A stretch of 64,000 bases of DNA from Capsicum annuum (GCF_002878395.1 NW_025861174.1:669606-733605); one strand, 5' to 3'. Counted from the first letter of the stretch, positions 36,378 through 48,220 are shown. Numbers and translations are program-made. Notes: generated from the letters alone by a model not told the origin.

Positions 36378-36984
36378 AAAATTAGGCTACATTTTTATTT
36401 TATGAATTATACTGCATCAAAATATGTTTATAAAATTATCATTTTGTAGCTTAAGGTAATATTATTAAAATTATTTTTTATTTTGTTCATTTGTTTTATT
36501 ATAAAATAAAATTAATTTATAAACTCAATTAATATTTTCATTAATCTATTTTTGATGAAAAATAATATTCTTATAAAAAAACTGTTATATTGATTTAAAA
36601 ATAAAAAAAATCATGATTTTAAAGAAATAAATAGATAGAAGATAAAGATTGATGATGTACATTTAGAAAAGTTAATTAGTAAAAAGGGGAGAGAATGATT
36701 ATTTTTTAAAGTTGAGGATGAAGTTTGATTTTTAAAGTAAATTTGGAGGGTAAAATAATTTTCACACTATCCCTTATTAGTTCGTTGATCTTTATCTATT
36801 ATATGTTCCTCTTAATTCTAGAATAATTAACATTAAATGTAAAGTTGCAAAAAATAATTAACATTCTCTTGGTCTTTTAAACGGATATTTATTTTGATAC
36901 AAATATTTTTAGTATACATGTCAACCATCTTGAGGTGGAGGTAATACAAATAATGCACTCTTTTTTTTTTACTTGGCTCTCATA

Positions 36985-37165
36985 TTAAAAATAAAATTTT
37001 CCTTTTTAGTTGTTAGGAGGTCACATGTTCAAGTCGCGCAAGTCGTGGAAATAACCTTTTGCAGAAATATAGGTAAAGCTACATACAATAGACTCTTGTG
37101 GTCTGATTCTTCCTCGATCTCATGTATAGCAAAAATTTTTGTGAATTGGACTCCTTTATTTGTTT
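36985..37165 (+). mobile_element. Au-type SINE (decayed)
   Basis: The stretch has 'GGTCACATGTTCAAGTCG' with an RNA polymerase III box B (TGTTCAAGTCG, 37025-37035), then 'TTGCAGAAATATAGGTAAAG', 'ACAATAGACTCTTGTGGTC' and a TATAGC...GTGAATTGGACTCC end. This order matches the Au SINE family known from Solanaceae, grasses and legumes, with many CpG-to-TpG/CpA changes. The 5' box A region is not clear, so the start is uncertain. It would be transcribed as a short RNA moved by LINE enzymes. Confidence 0.75.
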
Positions 37166-37461
37166 ATTTATTAAATCATAAAAAATATTATTTTTTGCAA
37201 ATATTAATTTTATCATTGATTAACTATGTAAAGTAATACTAATAATCAAATTCAAATTTTCAAAATAAAATCAATAAGAATAATTCAATGAAACAAACTC
37301 GTAATACATAGTTACTTACAATAGTGCCAAAGTTAAGAAGGATCAAATAAAAGAAAAAGGAAAGTTATAGATAAATGGAGAAAGTTATAGACAAATGGAG
37401 GTAGATGAAGTGATTATATTGTGCTCTCCTATTCATTTTTGCTTATCTATTTTAACTTAAT
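37166..37461. other. AT-rich spacer with a 20-bp tandem copy
   Basis: No gene. The phrase AAAGTTATAGATAAATGGAG occurs twice in a row (37361-37400) with one base different. Confidence 0.6.
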
Positions 37462-39721
37462 TGTAACGACCTAAAAATTTGATAAAATATATGAAATTTA
37501 TGATTTTTATATAATTTGACTATTTCACCCTTTTTCATTTTTGCATTGTGGTATTTCTGGGGTATGAGGGTGATTGACATGATTTTCGATGCATTTTAGT
37601 GCCTTTTGGGTGATATTGTGATGTTTCATGGCTTCGAGAGATGAATGGGCTACACCAACATCTTCAGAATGTCGATTTTAGGCTACATAGACCTTTGATT
37701 CGGGTCCCAAAGAACCCAAGCACATTTTGACTTGTTCGTCAAAAAGTTAGAAAATTAAAAATGTGAGTGTGGGCCCCACATTTGGTTGAAATAATCTCGG
37801 ATAGAAAATCTAAATTCGTCAGTACATCTAAAACATTCATTTTAGATGGTAACATATTTGGTGTGATTTTACGGCTTTTAAATCTCATTTTGATCTTCTA
37901 TTTAGAAAATTGCAATTTCGGGTTTCAAGGGTCAACTTTGTGAAAATGACATTTTTTTTCAAAATTCTGATATCGTCGTTGAGTCTAGATTATCGAATTT
38001 AGTATGGTTGCATAGTTTGTTTGTGTATATCGACTCCGAACAAATTTTGGGCACCCCATCGAAGTTTTTTGGACTTAGAAATATCTGTGCTATAAAATAG
38101 CCCTTTTTGGCCCATTTTGCTCATTCTTCCACCTTTTTTCTTGAGAGATAAATTCTATAAAAGTGCGAGAGCTTAAAACTGAAGCTTGTGGGAGCCTGGA
38201 AAGCAAGATTAACATGTAATTCTTGATTCTATTACTGATTTAAGGTGAGATTTCATCTTTTTCTACTCTAATTCCTTGATTGATTTCTCAAAACTTCAAA
38301 AATCTTTGGGCTTGATTTTAAACCAAAATTTCACTCCTTCTCAGTTGAATAATGTTTCAATCTTATAATTACTACTTTTTCCTTAATTTAACCTTCAAAA
38401 CAACTTCAATTCTTGATTTTAACACAGATTTCAATGATTTTACACGGTAAAGCTCAAAATAGTTTTTCTTCAATTTAAACCTCATTTTTTTTACTCTATT
38501 TGACTTTATTTTTCATCAATAGATTTTTCAAAATATGGAAAACACATTTTTGAAGTAAAGTTATGATTTTATCTTTTTTTTTTTGAAAATTCATTTCGAG
38601 GGTCCATTGTGACTCCGAATCAAAAGTAGGCAATATGGGTATCATTGGATTTGCTTTGATAAGTAAATTCATTATGTATTGATTTTAACTAATTTTGGTA
38701 TCATTCGTGAGAAATAAGGTCGTGATTTCAAAGTTTAATGGATCGATTTCGGCATTCAAGTAAAGTTATGACTTAACTCTTCAGGTTAGACTAATTAGTT
38801 AATTTGTATACCAAAATGCATGTTAAAGGTGGGAACTAATAATAAAAAATAGCTATTTATATGTTGTACCCGTGTGGGGGCCTATATGTGCTGTGATTGT
38901 TGAATTTAGGATATTACATGATATGTTTGACAATGTGGGGTATTATGTAATGTTGATAACCTAGAATATATGTGGATAATTATATTGTTTTGTTAAAAAG
39001 GCCTATTATGGTACCTTTGGGGTATTGTAATATATTCATAATTTATGGGCATATGAATTATGTGAAAATTTATGGATGGTAAAAATAATGAGTGGGTGCT
39101 GGCTCACATGGTTGTGAAAATGTAACATTATGGTTGGTTGTAGTAATACATCATGTGGATTGGTTGTAGAAATACTTATTGTGATTCATTTTGAATATTG
39201 GCATCATTATCCTCATGTCATCATACGCATTATTTCACTTGTTTGTTATATTGATTTATATATATTATTGTCACGTATATGAACTTGATTTATGTCTGAT
39301 GTTATGTATTTTCTCTGGAAATACAGAAACTATTAAAAATATTGGAAAACTAGAAACACTTAAAATACTGAAAATACTAGATATTAGTCTCAAATATTGA
39401 GTCTTATAGACCTTCTTCGAAGAATTATGCCAGAGAAGAGTCATGGATATTGGTAGTATGTGGGTTGATGAACCCCTATAGATTATGCATCGGGAAGGTT
39501 TGTCCCTATAGATATATACAAAGTGCTATATGGGTTGGCGAATCTTCCATGGGTCCCACGTCGAGAAGGCTTGCATCATCATCATCATCATTATCAGCAT
39601 CATCACCTTATATATTGCACTTGTTTTATTGTGGTTGATGTTGTGATTGAACTTCCATATTGACTTGTTATATGTCTACTGGCTCTAAATCTTGCTATAT
39701 ATACTTGACTATCTTTATATA
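37462..39721 (+). mobile_element. Old gypsy-type LTR, left part
   Basis: It starts TGTAACGACCTAAAAATTTG at 37462, in the style of Ty3/gypsy LTR starts of the region, and is interrupted at 39721 by the solo LTR. The sequence resumes at 42593. A trinucleotide run of CATCATCATC lies at 39574-39606. No protein is encoded. I could not find a partner LTR or a primer site, so it may be a solo LTR itself. Confidence 0.5.
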
Positions 39722-42587
39722 TGTAATACCCCGTACTTCTACCTAGCTTAAATTCATCCCAAAAATGTTAAATACTAGCTTTAAAGATGAATACACCTTT
39801 ATACATATGGAATTTTTAAGATTTTGACTTTTTATTGTGTGGGAAATTGAATAAGATTTCCATAAATACCAAATTCGCCTAAATCCAACACCCGAGAGAA
39901 GAGTTAGAGCCATTTTAGTGAGACAGTGTATCACCTGGTACTTTAGCGCGTCGCAGAGCTATCTAAAATGGCATTTGTCAAAAACCAGTAAGCCTCCGTG
40001 ATATTGGCACATTTCGCCAAGGCTCAATTTCAAAATTGTCAATTTCCAGTCCACCAACACGATCCCACTACATCGCAGTGCCCTTTCAGTTCGTATCTAA
40101 GATGGCAATACGATAACACTACATCGCGCCACCAACCAGTTTCCCAGTCGTCCACTTTCCAGTGAGCTGGCGCGATATCATTGCATCGTGCCAGCATGTA
40201 AAATTGAGATTTTTGTTCAGGTTCCATTATTTAATTTCAGGGACTATTTAGTAATTTTCCAAAGCCCCTAATCAACCAAATAACAGGATTTATACCCTTA
40301 ATAGCCAAAATTACTCATTATGTTCACTATTCCTCAAGAACAAAAGTACTCTCTCAAATTAGCAAACCCTAGTCTCAAGAATCAAGGTCAATCCCAAGAA
40401 TCTCTTTAAGAACTCTAAGAAACTCACAAATTAAGGTATGTTAGAGGTTTATTCATGGGTTCCTTCCACCCATGAAGCCCAAGAATTTCTTTCCAAAGTA
40501 CAAGATTGTGTATCTATGAGTTTTTCATGATTTTCCTAAATTAAAGTTCATGTTTATGTTGTTGTTGGGTGTTGATTTATGTTTTAGATTACAAGTTCCA
40601 AGATTTGATCTTAGTATATGATGATTTGCATGATGTTCATGATAAACCCTACAAGTTTATTAATGTAGCCATGATACTTAGATATAGTAATTATTGTATA
40701 ACCAAAGCATGTTCCCCATATGTTTGATAAAATGCCTATGTGAATGAAGTAATGTCATTATAGCATGTCAACATGAGATCCCCATTTATGTACAAGTTAA
40801 TGCATGATCAGTGTTTGATGAAAGGCCTTAGTGAATGAATCACGACATACTAATGTGCATTCCTATTCATGTACAAGTTTATGACTTTCCAGCATTTGAA
40901 GAAATGCCTCATTGATTGTATTGTGAATGATAGACTATTGTCATTTTATTAAAAAAGTATCATTCTTTATATTATCCATGCTATCGAGTCCTGGGGTATT
41001 TAATACCTGATAATTTAGTTGTTTGCCTAGAGCCAGTGTCAATTATAGAATAGTTTCAGTCATGTCATGCTCGTTATTACTCTCAATCAGTTTCAGAACT
41101 CAGTAGAACTCAATCAGTTATTGAACTTAGAAAAACTCAGTAATCTCAGTATCTGTCTAATCCAGTTTCAGTAATCAGTTTAGAAACTTAGTAGCACTCA
41201 GTCAGATAATAGAATTCAGTAGTATTCCGTTAGTCAACAGAACCCAATGAACTCAGTTAGATCAGTCAGGTAACATGATCAATAACAGATTCAGCCTAGT
41301 CTAGTATATTCTAAGAATCAGTTCAGTGTCTATTTACTTGGGAGTAGGATTCAACACCGAGCGAGAGCAAGGATGATGGCTTCCCCATCAGTTAGCCAGA
41401 GTCATTAGTAGCAGTCCCTATACTTCAGAACTTCATAGCCAGTACAAGATGAGGGGTCACCCATTAGATTAAGGCTTGTCTACCTCCCAGGGGTCACCCG
41501 TTAGATTAGGCTTGACTTTCTGTTCAGGGTCACCCTTTAGATAGGCTTGACCATAGCAGTGTCTTTACTTGTAACGCTGTACTGGCAAACTTCAAGCTGG
41601 GGTTAGAGGTTGGGCCCCACTAGTTTAGATTCGGGGCATGTCGATTAGATGATTACTTCCTATAATCTCAATTTTAATCTTAGTCTTCATAATAGAACTC
41701 AGTTTAGAAATTCAAAAATTAGGACTTATAGATACAGTCACTCAGCTCAGTAAAGAAATCAAATAGTTCTACAGATTCAAGACTATTAGATACAGTCAGT
41801 CAGCATCAGTATCAGTAGATTCCAGGATTACCCGCCAGATAGGACTGATCTCAGGGGTCACCCATTAGATAGAATCGACCTTAAAATAATTATCAATGAA
41901 ATAGTTCTAGGAGATCCAGTTATTAGTATTATAGTATCAGTAAACTACAATAAAAGTTAGATAGTATTCAGAACTCGGTATCCAGTGTTAGTACGACCTC
42001 AGTTACAGTTTATGTTTTCATACATGTATCCTCATTCAGTAGTCTCATGTTATTCAGTCAGTTTTATGTCCATGCATATGAACCCTTGCATTTAGCCTTA
42101 CCTCATCTAGTATATCGGTATATTTCTATGTACTAATGCATACTTTCTTGTGCTATGGTGTCTTATACAATAGGTTTAAACACACGGGCTCCCGAGCACC
42201 TTTAGCAGTTCAGATTCAGCCAACAGCAGTAGACTTAGTAGTGAGTCCTCATCATTCAAGAATGTTCCTTATTTTATTATTACATTAGATTTAGTATTTC
42301 AGTAGATAGAGTTATTTGGGGGATTGTCCCATTAACTACACAGTTTAGACAGATTGGAGGCTTTTCAGACTAGAGTATTTTCAGACAGCTGTTTAAGTTT
42401 TGGTATTGTTATACCTTATACAGTTGTATTTTGATTCTGAACCTTATGGAAAGTTTCCACCAAATTTTTGCATTATACAATATTATTATTTAGTTATTAC
42501 GACAGGTACCATTCATGGGTTAGCTTGTGGTCCTTCAGGATTATGAGCACTGTGTAGCATCTGGGGTTCATAATTTGGGGCGTTACA
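39722..42587 (+). mobile_element. Solo LTR, 2866 bp, perfect TSD
   Basis: It begins TGTAATACCCCGTACTTC and ends GGGGCGTTACA, flanked on both sides by ATATA (39717-39721 and 42588-42592). No internal region exists, so this is a solo LTR left by recombination between two LTRs. At 39925-40200 it has an iterated, CG-containing dyad cluster, such as CTGGCGCGAT...ATCGTGCCAG (40167-40194). It is related to the LTR at 54521-57923 and the fragment at 49142-49418. Confidence 0.92.
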
Positions 42588-42592
42588 ATATA

Positions 42593-42817
42593 CATGTTCT
42601 TCTCTATTTCTACTTGCATGTGATATAATGTATACTCGTGTTCTACTTGTCGTATTGTTGTTATATTTGTGATATATTAGAACTTTTAGTGCAAGCAGTG
42701 TGGGCTACTATTATGGGACACTATCTGATTGCAGGTGACGTACCCTTAGTGTGTATTGTGTGTACTTTATTTTTTACTTTGCTCGGTCGGCTTATGATAC
42801 CAAATGAGTATAAGTGA
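42593..42817 (+). mobile_element. Old gypsy-type LTR, right part
   Basis: It continues the sequence broken at 39721. It includes 'GATTGCAGGTGACGTACCC' and 'GCTCGGTCGGCTTATGATACC', which I recognise as typical of the 3' part of gypsy LTRs in Solanaceae. It is cut at 42817 by element F. No continuation is clear beyond element F. Confidence 0.5.
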
Positions 42818-43470
42818 TGATACATGCCAAATTGCCTCCGAACCTTTACACGGGGTATTTATGATACTTGAGGTGCTTAATGACTCCTTAGTTCTATTAA
42901 AAGATGCCACATGGATGAATATTACCATTAAGTAGGGTTAAAGGACTTTGACGAGGTCTAAGGAGTGCAAAACGGGGCTCGATAGCCTCTTGAAAGGGAC
43001 ATGCACCAAGGCACTTTGGATTTACCTTTGATTTACTCTAGCATTTCAAGAGAAGGTCAAAACAACCCTACTTGACGTTTTCTTACATTTGGATCACTTT
43101 TGGGCGCTAATTATGTAATATTTAGCCAAACTATATACACTTGGAAGCTAGGCTTTTTTTCGTAGTTTGTTTTGTTGATTGATAATGATGAAATCATGAA
43201 CCTCCATTAGAAGTGTTTTGAGAGCTTGGAAAAGTGAATGTTGATCTTTGATTAGATCATCGGTTGTAGCAGAGATTTAATCCCCTTTACGGTCACATTA
43301 GAGTTAGGTATTATTTGGTAATCTTCAAGGGAGGTTTTTAAGTTTGATACACCCTTTGATTGCCTTTTTGTTATCTTATTTGTATCTATCTTTCTATCTT
43401 TGATATCCTATCTCTCTATTTTTACTTTTGCATATTTAGATTCGAGTCTTCATGGTGAGTATTATATTAT
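42818..43470 (+). repeat. Element F 5' LTR (about 653 bp)
   Basis: It starts TGATACATGCCAAATTGCC and runs to just before the primer site. It is a direct repeat of 48221-49114 without the MITE, sharing phrases such as CTTGAAAGGGACATG and AGCATTTCAAGAG. Confidence 0.88.
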
Positions 43471-43471
43471 T

Positions 43472-43488
43472 TGGTATCAAAGTCGAGC
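43472..43488 (+). other. Element F primer binding site
   Basis: TGGTATCAAAGTCGAGC resembles the initiator tRNA-Met site TGGTATCAGAGC with two changes and lies at the LTR end. Confidence 0.75.
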
Positions 43489-44056
43489 TTGATTTCGTTC
43501 CAACATAGTCAAATTTTGGGTTAGTTATCTTAGAAAATCAAAATTCACAAAAAAATTACTATTCATATTTTAGGTCTTAGGTTAAATTTAAAGTTTATGA
43601 TTTCTTGTGTTTCTAGTATTAGAATTGTGTTCTCTAACACTGTACAAGTCTATAAACCAAATTTGAGTCAAATTAGAGCTTATTTGAGTGTTCTATACCT
43701 GTTGGAAGCTTGGGTTGAAGAAGTTTTGAGTGAATTGAAAATCTGAAGAATTTGGGCGAATTGATGTTTGAAATGAGTTTATAAGGCTAAGAAGTACCTA
43801 TGTTCAAGATTTCAACCCATTCTAAGCTCCGGAGAAAAACTTAGAAGGATTGATGTTCTTGGTGTGTTCTTGAGGAGATTGTTATATTCATAATGAAAGT
43901 TCATCCAAAAGGGGGTGTTTGATCCAAAACAAAGTAACAAAAAGTGTGAAAAAATTCCAAGTATAACCAACAAAAGAGGACACTAAGGACCAATGGGAGG
44001 GCATTTCGGCCAATTCAAAGGCATGGGGCGGCCAACTTATTGTGCAAGTGCGCCCA

Positions 44057-44154
44057 AGGTGCTATAGCACCTCAAAGAAGCAGCACTTGTGTCCAGGCTG
44101 CCTTGGACCTACGTTCCACCCACTAGAGCAGGTCCCCAAATGTAGGTCAAGGCA
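44057..44154 (+). other. Element F leader hairpins
   Basis: The region between the primer site and gag has a perfect 16-bp palindrome AGGTGCTATAGCACCT (44057-44072). It also has a long-range stem: TGCCTTGGACCTAC (44099-44112) can pair with GTAGGTCAAGGCA (44142-44154) with one bulged base. Structured leaders of retroelement RNAs often serve dimerisation and packaging. That role here is inference. Confidence 0.5.
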
Positions 44155-44654
44155 GACCAACGCATTTCAACCCCCAAAACACATTTCAAGCCTACCCAAT
44201 GCCAAATTGAAGTTCCAAATGCATTCTAACACTCTTAAACTCCAATTTTGTCAAGGTTTGATCCATTAGTTCTAGTTTCTTGATTCCTAAAATATTTTTT
44301 CTTAAACCAATTCTTAAACTAATAATCAACTAGTAATTTGTCTACTAAGTTGATCGATTAGTTCTTGAATCCAAATACTTTCATCTTCCTATTTATTTTA
44401 AGCTTTTCTATATTTTATTTCATTGTAAATTTTTTATTCAAGTCTGTTAATAGTTTTTATTTATTTGAATCATTCAAATAAGAATCCATTCAAGCCGCAA
44501 ACAGATATTGATAATTTATTTATCACCGGAGTATAAGCAAATTTCAACATTCGCCACTCCAATTGAGAAAACTACAGAGGTGAGATTCTTACGAGTGTTG
44601 GTGAGGAGCTTTAACCACTAATTTTGTTTGTTCATTTTTTAGGTACAAGGTGAT

Positions 44655-45870
44655 ATGAGGAAGTATGTCTTTGATAGCTTCAGATAAAGTGACTACAACA
44701 TAGGAGACTATGATTGTGGTAAAGATAGTTATGGCTATAAGAAGATAGAGATTATGGGGGCTAGAATATATCTATGATCAAGAGTTAAATGAGAATGAGG
44801 GATACAATTACGAAGAAGAACGCGAGATAAATGATGATGCTAGTTATTAAAGTGAGAATGGAGATGATGAAGAGCCTGGTGATGGTTCTTATAAGAAAGA
44901 TGGGGCATGTGAGAAGTATTACACTTCCCACTCCGAGCCTAGAGGTGACGTAATGTATAATCCATTCATTTACAAATCTTGTGAGGATCATCATGAGAAT
45001 TTATGTGAGGATTGTGAAATTTTGTATTCCTCATCTTGCAGTATTTCTTATAACAGTTGAATCAATGGGAATCATTATGCTAACTATAGTAGAGGTTTCT
45101 CCATGGGAATAAAATAGTACGTATCTCCAAAGCTTAAGTGTACTACATCTTGCTCTTCTTATCCTAGTGCCTAAACGAATGGAAATGGAAGCCAAGGTAG
45201 ATATGGAGGGTATAGTAGGAGTCAAGATATTCCTACTATCCCCATCTTTATAAGAGAGTCAGGTCCCAAAAATATCTTGATTGGGAATGGGAGTGTGAAA
45301 GGATCTTCATAGATTATGATATGAGTGAGGTAGAAAGAGCTACATGTGCCCTTAAACATATTCAAGGTCTGACATCATTGTGGTAGAATATTGAAAGAAA
45401 GTCCCACCAAATATGGAGTGCCTTAAAGGAACTCATGAGGGATGCCAATGTTCCAATGGGGTATACGAAGTTTTACAATGTTGATCCAAGATGAAACATT
45501 CTTTCCAGAAGGGTAAGAATTTGTGGGGTTCCGAGATGCCTCTTTGATCTAGATGATTGGTGCTATAGAAACTATATCATTCCACCTATGGTTGACCATC
45601 TAGGGATACCTCAAGAGCTTCTACTTGTTCCATACATCTTGGAGGGGTATAGAGTTTCCAAGAGAGTGAAGGTTTTGTTCACTTGATGTGGGTACTATAA
45701 AGAGGTGTGATGTGATATATTCCCCTTGTAACGTGGACATCTATGCTTAGGCGATAATTGGTTTGCAAGGCATAGAGTTCCAAATGTGCAAAATGTTCCT
45801 AAGAATGTAAAGGACCAATGGGGAAATCATAACTTTCCACCCATTCTTCCTAAATCTTAAAGAGATGTGA
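44655..45870 (+). pseudogene. Element F gag-protease (broken)
   Basis: Starting near ATG 44655, the frames read a tyrosine/glycine-rich region, then 'DYDMSEVERATCALKHIQGLTSLW' (about 45310-45385) and 'ALKELMRDANVP', matching the Retrotrans_gag region. The protease follows: 'MVDHLGIPQELL' (about 45590-45625), 'RVSKRVKVLF' and 'DNWFARHRVPN', a decayed retropepsin of the kind also present in element C. The catalytic Asp-Gly motif is not visible. Many stops occur. Confidence 0.65.
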
Positions 45871-46149
45871 CCACTTACCCCAAGCCTAATGAAAATGAGA
45901 GAAGAAATATTGAGAGAGGTAAGAGAGTGCAAGGTGGAAACCTAAGAGAGTAAAAAGGAGAGATTGAGAAGAGTGAAGTAAGTGGGCTGCCACTAAATCG
46001 AGATAAAATTATTTGTCCTTCTTTTAATGAGGACATGTGTATAGGTACAGATATGGGAAATAGAGGAAAACATGTACCAATAGAGAATATGTCCTTTAAA
46101 GATTTGATGAGGGAAATCTTAGATACTTCCAAAGCTCGTAGAGGACCTT

Positions 46150-48068
46150 CACAACAAGGTAAAGAAGAATATTCTTAAGAGCTTCGAGATAACATAGCTT
46201 ACTCTTGCACTTTAGTACATGTCAATGATAAATGTATGCCTGATAGCCCATTGAATGTGAGTAGTAGCTTGCCAATATGTGAGTCTCATGATCATTTGCC
46301 TCTTGTTGGTGATTTACTGATTGAGAGTGTGGACACAGTAGTTGATCCTATTGATGACCGTATTAACTCTTTTTGTAATATGAAATTGAGTCCACCTAGT
46401 GTTAAAGCCAATCTGATGAATAGTGGTACATTATCTTGTGAAATTTGTAGTGATCAACTTGTGTGTGAACCTATCCCACCACTTTAGGATGTTTGTAATA
46501 TGGTGAATGATACTCAAGTGAGTGATGATGTTAAAAATATTATTCAATTAAATATGAGTGATTCTTTGATCATGTCTATTAATGAAAATCCTATTATTTA
46601 TTTTGCTCATAAGGATGATTATGTGTTTGAAACTTCTTCGAGACTTGATAGTTGTATTTTTTAGAGTGACCTTACATTTTCTAATTCTTCTTCAAGTATT
46701 AAGCCTTCTCTATTTAAGAATAATATCTTGTTTGAAAATTATCAAATCACTTTTAGCAGATTACCTAGTGGTGTGGATAATGTTAATGATGTGGTTCATT
46801 TTGAGGGCTATATTCTATATAACAACCCAATATGTTGTGATAACATTCCTCCTAAAGATGGAAATTTCTTCTTGGAAGATAAGAGTACTCTTAAGGTAAA
46901 GGAATGTGATGGATTAAAAGGTGATTTTTGGGTACTAATTGCATACTCTTCTTTGAATGTTCCAATTCCTGAACATACCTTTGATAATGTCCTTGGACAT
47001 CATAGTGAGCACGTTTTATAGGACACCGTAGATGAAATCAATTTGCATGGTACCTTTCTTTAAGCTCTAATTTTTTTTGAAGATGCTTATGTTAGTGTAG
47101 AGGGTAAGTCCTTTTGTTTGGATAATACCTTTGGGGGAAAGGAGTGTAGTCTAGACCCTTGTCTATGGCCACTATATCCATTTGACCCTAGTGATAAATT
47201 TGGATGTGGTGATTATTATACACCTAATTTGGTGCTTAGTCAAAATAAAAAGTAAAGTTTGAATGAGGATGTTGGTATCCTTCCCTTTGATAGAAAGTCT
47301 TACTTAGGGATTCATAATCCACTTGATGGACCCATATTGTGTAAGGGAAAGATATCCAACAAAGATGAGAGCTCTTTAAAGAAAGAGATCAATGAAAAGA
47401 TCCAAGAGAGTTCACCATGGTATTTTTACATTCTTGAACAAGGTTTCATTGCTTGTAGTTTAAAGAATGAGGATTCTCTTGAAAACACTCTCGTTGAACT
47501 CAATTTATGTGATACCTTTTTTCATCACTTGTGTAAAATTGATTACCCTTTTCTCAAAGAAAGTTATTTGAAAGAGAAAAGTTCTTTGAGCTTAAATGTT
47601 TTTATTCCATCCTTGCATGCATTATATGCTAAATATTTTGAGCCAAATGGAATTCTTATAGATAATATCACTTTGTATGATAAATTTATACTTGATTCTT
47701 TTTTATACTACCTCTTTGCCTATGATGGTATCCATACTATTCTTGGAATTGTCTTATTGGGAGGTAGTAAACTAGTTGGGTGGTCTACTTCGTTGAATAA
47801 GAATGTTTTCTGAGCAAGTCATATCTTTTACCCTGGAAAACCCTTGTGGATTGTTGAACCATTAATGGTACCATTTTTGATGTGGTCTCTTGAAGAGTTA
47901 ATGACACAATTGTGTCTTTTGGCTCCTAATTTGAATGTAGTATTACTTTCTTTGCTTGTTGATTCCATTATAACCTTTGTGGTCTCCTTATCTCATAATA
48001 TTTGTCATAGCCAATTCCTTTGTAACCCTTTTAATAAGATTTTCATGATTAAAACAAAGGATCCTTGA
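46150..48068 (+). pseudogene. Element F unknown frame, about 640 codons with few stops
   Basis: Several open stretches lie in one frame: 46236-46487, 46728-47021, 47259-47813 and 47844-48068. Only isolated stop codons separate them (for example at 46176, 46485, 46662, 47019 and 47811). The longest piece is 184 residues, with 'SSPWYFYILEQGFIACSLKNEDSL', 'YAKYFEPNGILIDNITLYDKF' and 'GIVLLGGSKLVGWSTSLNK'. The N-terminal part has 'SSLPICESHDHLPLVGDLLIE'. Persistent frame over 1.9 kb argues for a former protein. I recognise no domain, no RT motif and no clear membrane segment. The function is unknown. Confidence 0.6.
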
Positions 48069-48210
48069 CTATATCCTAAGTGTGTACAATCTTGGCATGA
48101 TGCTATGATTATTTTTGCTAAACCTAACACTCATGTCATGAGGATATTGTATTTTTTTATCCTTTCTTTGGTTTTGCAAAGTTTGGATTTGAGGTTAAAT
48201 CCTTTTAAAT

Positions 48211-48220
48211 AATGGGAGGA
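48211..48220 (+). other. Element F polypurine tract
   Basis: AATGGGAGGA lies immediately before the 3' LTR start TGATACAAGC. Confidence 0.7.

Larger units (their letters stand above)
34068..36768. mobile_element. Mutator-like element carrying mitochondrial DNA
   Basis: Ends: GGGTAAAAATTATTTACACC at the left. The reverse complement of the right end reads AGTGTGAAAATTATTTTACC. Similarity extends about 80 bases inward, with the shared block CAACTTTAAAAAATAATCAT. The flanks ATTCCTTAT (34059-34067) and ATCCCTTAT (36769-36777) match at 8 of 9 positions, and joining them restores the surrounding MITE. Long terminal inverted repeats with a 9-bp target duplication fit a non-autonomous Mutator-like element. 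No transposase is present. The interior holds a cox3 fragment and a nested LINE; without the LINE the element is about 1.3 kb. Confidence 0.8.
33973..36941. mobile_element. Stowaway-type MITE split by a nested insertion
   Basis: The left end CTCCCTCCATCTTAAAATAG (33973) and the right end, which on the opposite strand reads CCTCCACCTCAAGATGG, form the terminal inverted repeats of a Stowaway MITE. Each is flanked by the TA target dinucleotide (33971-33972 and 36942-36943). Without the 2.7-kb insertion (34068-36768) and its duplication, the MITE would be about 260 bp, normal for the family. It carries no gene. Confidence 0.82.

Noticed and set aside
37021..37060. tRNA gene suggested by a box B-like TGTTCAAGTCG
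   Set aside because: No tRNA cloverleaf or clear box A could be read. The following sequence matches a SINE body.
44042..44269. 75-residue open frame in the element F leader
   Set aside because: It overlaps the palindromic leader, has no family similarity I can see and lies upstream of the gag position. Likely chance.
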